This document shows positions 6,306 to 7,874 of a stretch of 7,874 bases of DNA, piece by piece. The first letter of the stretch is position 1; each line of letters begins with the position of its first letter. The notes beneath the pieces were generated by a model. That model was given only the letters and a program-made list of their open reading frames with translations, did no database searches and had not been told where the DNA came from. The stretch comes from Gammaproteobacteria bacterium. GTDB taxonomy: Bacteria; Pseudomonadota; Gammaproteobacteria; SZUA-229. The stretch covers positions 1 through 7,874 of the forward strand of contig JALTRC010000548.1 in assembly GCA_026998145.1 (NCBI GenBank), written 5' to 3'. The translations under genes were made by a program, and so were the position numbers.

Positions 6306-6659
6306 TTATAGTATCTCCAGAACCGTTTCCGGTGGGCGGCCAATGGCAGCCTTGCCATTGGCTATTACAATGGGGCGTTCAATCAGTTTAGGGTGTTTAA
6401 CCATGGCTTCAATCAATTGCTCGCGGCTCAGGCTATCATCATCCAGATTATTGTCTTTGTATTCGGCTTCACCCTTGCGCATCAGCTGGCGAGGTTCCAG
6501 CCCCAGCAGGTCCAGAATATGCTTCAGTTCTTCAGTGCTGGGTGGTGTTTTTAAATACTCCACCACTTCAGCCTCAATCTGCTGGTCATTTAACAGTGCC
6601 AGGGTGGCCCGGGATTTTGAGCAGCGGGGGTTATGGAAAATTTTAATGGCGTCAGTCAT
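6306..6659 (-). CDS. arsC: ArsC-family arsenate reductase (glutaredoxin type, YfgD-like)
   Basis: A thioredoxin-fold protein of the glutaredoxin-dependent ArsC family, 117 residues from this start. The active-site loop HNPRCSKSR (9-17) holds the single cysteine Cys13. Further arginines expected around the oxyanion pocket are in IERPIV (93-98, Arg95) and IGRPPE (106-111, Arg108). There is no arsB or arsR nearby, and the E. coli neighbour of hda is the homologous yfgD, so this is more likely the chromosomal YfgD-like form than a dedicated arsenic-resistance gene. The start at 6659 (MTDAIKIF) was chosen because AGGA lies seven bases upstream. The frame also has ATGs at 6680 and 6707, but neither has a ribosome site and the extra residues are not family-like. 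It is the first gene of the arsC-wrbA-DUF2069 unit. Confidence 0.9.
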   Translation of the reverse strand: MTDAIKIFHNPRCSKSRATLALLNDQQIEAEVVEYLKTPPSTEELKHILDLLGLEPRQLMRKGEAEYKDNNLDDDSLSREQLIEAMVKHPKLIERPIVIANGKAAIGRPPETVLEIL

Positions 6660-6695
6660 GGCTTGATCCTGAGTGTTCATTCGAGGGGGAGTGCA

Positions 6696-6739
6696 AGGAT
6701 ACTGCAATAAAGGCTCAGGTAAAAGATGATGTATATCAC
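6696..6739 (-). promoter_or_regulatory. CRP/FNR-superfamily palindrome and -10 upstream of arsC-wrbA
   Basis: Positions 6726-6739 read ATGATGTATATCAC, containing TGAT-N4-ATCA, an 8/10 match to the FNR/Anr box. The same stretch also fits a CRP/Vfr site at 8/10 (GATGA-N6-TCACA with a perfect right half), so the regulator is ambiguous. On the minus strand TATCCT (6701 to 6696) is a 4/6 match to a -10 box and lies about where it should if the palindrome is near -41 to -43. The leader would then be about 30 bases before the arsC start at 6659. The palindrome is shared with the divergent LysM gene but sits far from that promoter. Confidence 0.4.
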
Positions 6740-6776
6740 AACTGATGGCATAATAGCCGCCAGTAGTCCATCAGGC

Positions 6777-6805
6777 TTGACACCTCAGGTAGGCGTTGCT
6801 ACTTT
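6777..6805 (+). promoter_or_regulatory. Sigma70-type promoter of the LysM lipoprotein gene
   Basis: TTGACA at 6777-6782 is a perfect -35 hexamer. After 17 bp comes TACTTT (6800-6805), a weak -10 (3/6) improved by the extended -10 dinucleotide TG at 6797-6798. A start near 6811 would give a leader of about 38 bases with the ribosome site GGAG at 6839-6842. GATAAT at 6813-6818 is an alternative -10 but has no good -35. Confidence 0.6.
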
Positions 6806-6849
6806 TGGTCTGGATAATTACAAAAGAAACCCGTTTTCGGAGAAACCTT

Positions 6850-7500
6850 ATGAAGATTAAACAAATGGCTCGGCCGTTTTTTATTATTGCTTTAGTACTC
6901 GGCCTGGCTGTTGGCTGTGCATCTACACCGGATGAATCAACTGAGCCCAGTCAGGTAACTGCTGCACAGGCTATTTCAGCGGCTAAAGAAGAGAATGCCA
7001 AAGCCAGGAAAATGGGAGCCGAGTGGCGTGATACTGGTAAATTGATTAAAAAGGCAGAAGCGGCCATGAAAGCCGGTGATGAAGCCAAGGCAATCAAACT
7101 GGCTGACAAAGCCAGGTTTCAGGCAGTTACTGCACAGAAGCAGGCAAAGTTTGAAGCCCAGCGTTTACGTGATAACGGCATGATTGGTGGTTCTGATGAT
7201 TCGGCTGCTGCCAGTACATCAGGCAGTGCGGATTCATATGAAGTGGTGAAGGGTGATAACCTGTGGAATATTTCAGCCAAAGATGAAATCTATGCCAACC
7301 CTTACCAGTGGCCGCTGATTTATAAAGCCAACCGTGACAAGATTAAAGATGCCGACCTGATTTATGCAGGCCAGGTATTTGATATTGAGCGTGGCGCATC
7401 ATCTGCTGATATTGATGCAGCGGTAGAACATGCCAAGACTCGTGGCGCATGGTCTATTGGTGTAACAGAAGCATCTGATGAGGCTTACCTGGCTCAGTAA
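6850..7500 (+). CDS. LysM-domain lipoprotein
   Basis: A 216-residue probable lipoprotein. The N-terminus MKIKQMARPF is followed by a hydrophobic stretch and the lipobox AVGC (Cys23); the residue after Cys is Ala, which favours the outer membrane over inner-membrane retention. Residues about 36-107 are an Ala/Lys-rich, charged helical region (WRDTGKLIKKAEAAMKAGD at 59-77) that looks like a coiled or helical-hairpin spacer. A Ser/Ala/Asp linker follows at 113-128. The LysM module, SYEVVKGDNLWNIS to LIYAGQVFDIE (about 129-180), should bind peptidoglycan glycan strands. A short acidic tail ends the protein. The start at 6850 was chosen for its GGAG ribosome site and the signal peptide; an upstream ATG at 6796 falls inside the promoter. 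It is a single-gene unit with its own terminator. The exact role is unknown; the spacer resembles helical regions of other small envelope lipoproteins. Confidence 0.88.
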   Translation: MKIKQMARPFFIIALVLGLAVGCASTPDESTEPSQVTAAQAISAAKEENAKARKMGAEWRDTGKLIKKAEAAMKAGDEAKAIKLADKARFQAVTAQKQAKFEAQRLRDNGMIGGSDDSAAASTSGSADSYEVVKGDNLWNISAKDEIYANPYQWPLIYKANRDKIKDADLIYAGQVFDIERGASSADIDAAVEHAKTRGAWSIGVTEASDEAYLAQ

Positions 7501-7520
7501 GTTTTACTGAAGACACTTTA

Positions 7521-7551
7521 AAAAGGCTCGCAATCTGCGGGCCTTTTTTTT
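7521..7551 (+). terminator. Rho-independent terminator of the LysM gene
   Basis: The inverted repeat AAGGCTCGCA (7523-7532) / TGCGGGCCTT (7536-7545) forms a 10-bp stem with one wobble pair around a three-base loop. It is followed by an unbroken T-run to 7551. It lies 20 bp after the LysM stop codon. Confidence 0.92.
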
Positions 7552-7567
7552 GCGAAGCCCAAAATCA

Positions 7568-7605
7568 TTTCTCTGTGCACCTTCCGTGTACCCTGTGGTT
7601 AAAAA
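7568..7605. repeat. Short-period degenerate repeat (CTCTGTG / TTCCGTG / CCTGTGG)
   Basis: This non-coding stretch contains three related units, CTCTGTG, TTCCGTG and CCTGTGG, spaced 9-11 bp apart and followed by TTAAAAA. From memory, sequences of the form CTCTGTG...CTCTGTGGTTAAAA recur between genes in many bacteria, but I cannot search for it here. It shares the TTCTCTG-G core with the right arm of the element at 4794-4822, and like it lies between two converging genes. Its function is unknown. Confidence 0.5.
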
Positions 7606-7616
7606 CTAAGGCACAC

Positions 7617-7646
7617 AAAAAAGCCAGCTGCAATGCAACTGGCTTT
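7617..7646 (-). terminator. Rho-independent terminator of the Hsp20 gene
   Basis: AAAGCCAGCTGCA (7620-7632) and TGCAACTGGCTTT (7634-7646) form an inverted repeat with a single mismatch. Read on the minus strand it ends in TTTTTT (7622 to 7617), the pattern of an intrinsic terminator. It lies about 40 bp after the Hsp20 stop codon. Confidence 0.88.
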
Positions 7647-7684
7647 CGGAACCATCAAGGTATTTTCAATGGCTCGGTAAAGAA

Positions 7685-7874
7685 CTAGCTTTTTACTTCA
7701 ATCTTACGGGCCAGAACCGCTTCCTGTTTTGGAATGGTAACGGTCAGCACACCGTGATCGCTGCTGGCTGTAATACCATCGGGGTCAACCCCATCAGGCA
7801 TGGTAAAGCGACGGTAGAAAATACCATGGGCACGTTCAATACGTTTATAGCCATCCTGTTCGGTTTTCTTTTCG
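7685..7874 (-). CDS. Hsp20/IbpA-type small heat-shock protein (C-terminal part only)
   Basis: The gene runs off the right edge; only the last 62 codons are visible, with the stop TAG at 7687-7685. I translated this part by hand. The fragment contains the end of an alpha-crystallin domain: GIFYRRFTMPDGVDPDGI, then ASSDHGVLTVTIPK, where GVLTV is the A-x-x-x-n-G-V-L signature. It ends ARKIEVKS, carrying the I-x-V motif that in this family caps neighbouring subunits in the oligomer. The family are ATP-independent holdases that keep unfolded proteins soluble. The sequence looks closest to the IbpA/IbpB group. Promoter and start are outside the window, so heat-shock control (sigma32 or an RNA thermometer) cannot be judged. 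Confidence 0.93.
   Translation of the reverse strand, partial: EKKTEQDGYKRIERAHGIFYRRFTMPDGVDPDGITASSDHGVLTVTIPKQEAVLARKIEVKS

Noticed and set aside
6343..6666. 107-codon plus-strand frame opposite arsC
   Set aside because: Ser-rich antisense shadow of the ArsC-family gene.
6714..6791. CTCAGGTA repeated at 6714-6721 and 6784-6791
   Set aside because: An 8-base match 70 bp apart in one gap is weak evidence; no third copy seen and no palindrome.
6796..6849. Upstream ATG at 6796 for the LysM lipoprotein
   Set aside because: It lies inside the predicted promoter and would put 18 charged residues before the signal peptide; 6850 has a clear GGAG.
1..7874. CRISPR array, tRNA, mobile element or defence system
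   Set aside because: No regular long repeats with spacers, no tRNA-like cloverleaf, and no transposase, integrase, nuclease or toxin-antitoxin proteins were seen; all substantial frames are accounted for by housekeeping genes.

Overview
The window reads as ordinary, vertically inherited chromosome of a gammaproteobacterium. The neighbourhood purN-purM / DUF2066 - AI-2E permease - hda / DUF2069 - wrbA - arsC is, from memory, the layout seen in Pseudomonas and related marine groups. E. coli also keeps purM, purN, hda, an ArsC-family gene (yfgD) and perM close together. Base composition is moderate, and the proteins look more like the Pseudomonas/Cellvibrio side than the enterics; I cannot name a genus. 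There is no tRNA, rRNA, CRISPR array, insertion sequence, prophage gene or recognisable defence system.

Layout. (1) 14-1728, minus strand: purM then purN, two enzymes of de novo purine synthesis, translationally coupled through a TGATG overlap. (2) 1729-1803: a 75-bp divergent control region. (3) 1804-4670, plus strand: an exported DUF2066 protein, an AI-2E-family permease (ATGA overlap) and hda, the regulator that inactivates DnaA after replication starts; together they form a probable operon. (4) 4671-4839: a convergent gap holding a 29-bp near-perfect inverted repeat made of degenerate GCGCAAAG-type units. (5) 4840-5262, minus: a single-domain hemerythrin-like protein with its own candidate FNR/Anr-controlled promoter. 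(6) 5331-6659, minus: an arsC-like gene, wrbA and a small DUF2069 membrane protein, closely packed, with a CRP/FNR-like palindrome upstream. (7) 6850-7500, plus: a LysM lipoprotein with a good sigma70 promoter and a strong terminator. (8) 7501-7684: a convergent gap with two opposed terminators and a second short-period repeat. (9) 7685-7874, minus: the C-terminal end of an Hsp20/IbpA small heat-shock protein, cut by the window edge.

The genes form several housekeeping units rather than one pathway: purine synthesis, replication control, redox/oxygen physiology (hemerythrin, WrbA, ArsC-like thioredoxin fold) and envelope maintenance. The observations most worth checking are the well-placed FNR/Anr box in front of the hemerythrin gene, the inverted-repeat element between hda and that gene, and apparent substitutions at two usual metal-ligand histidines of the hemerythrin. 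I found no convincing undescribed multi-gene system.
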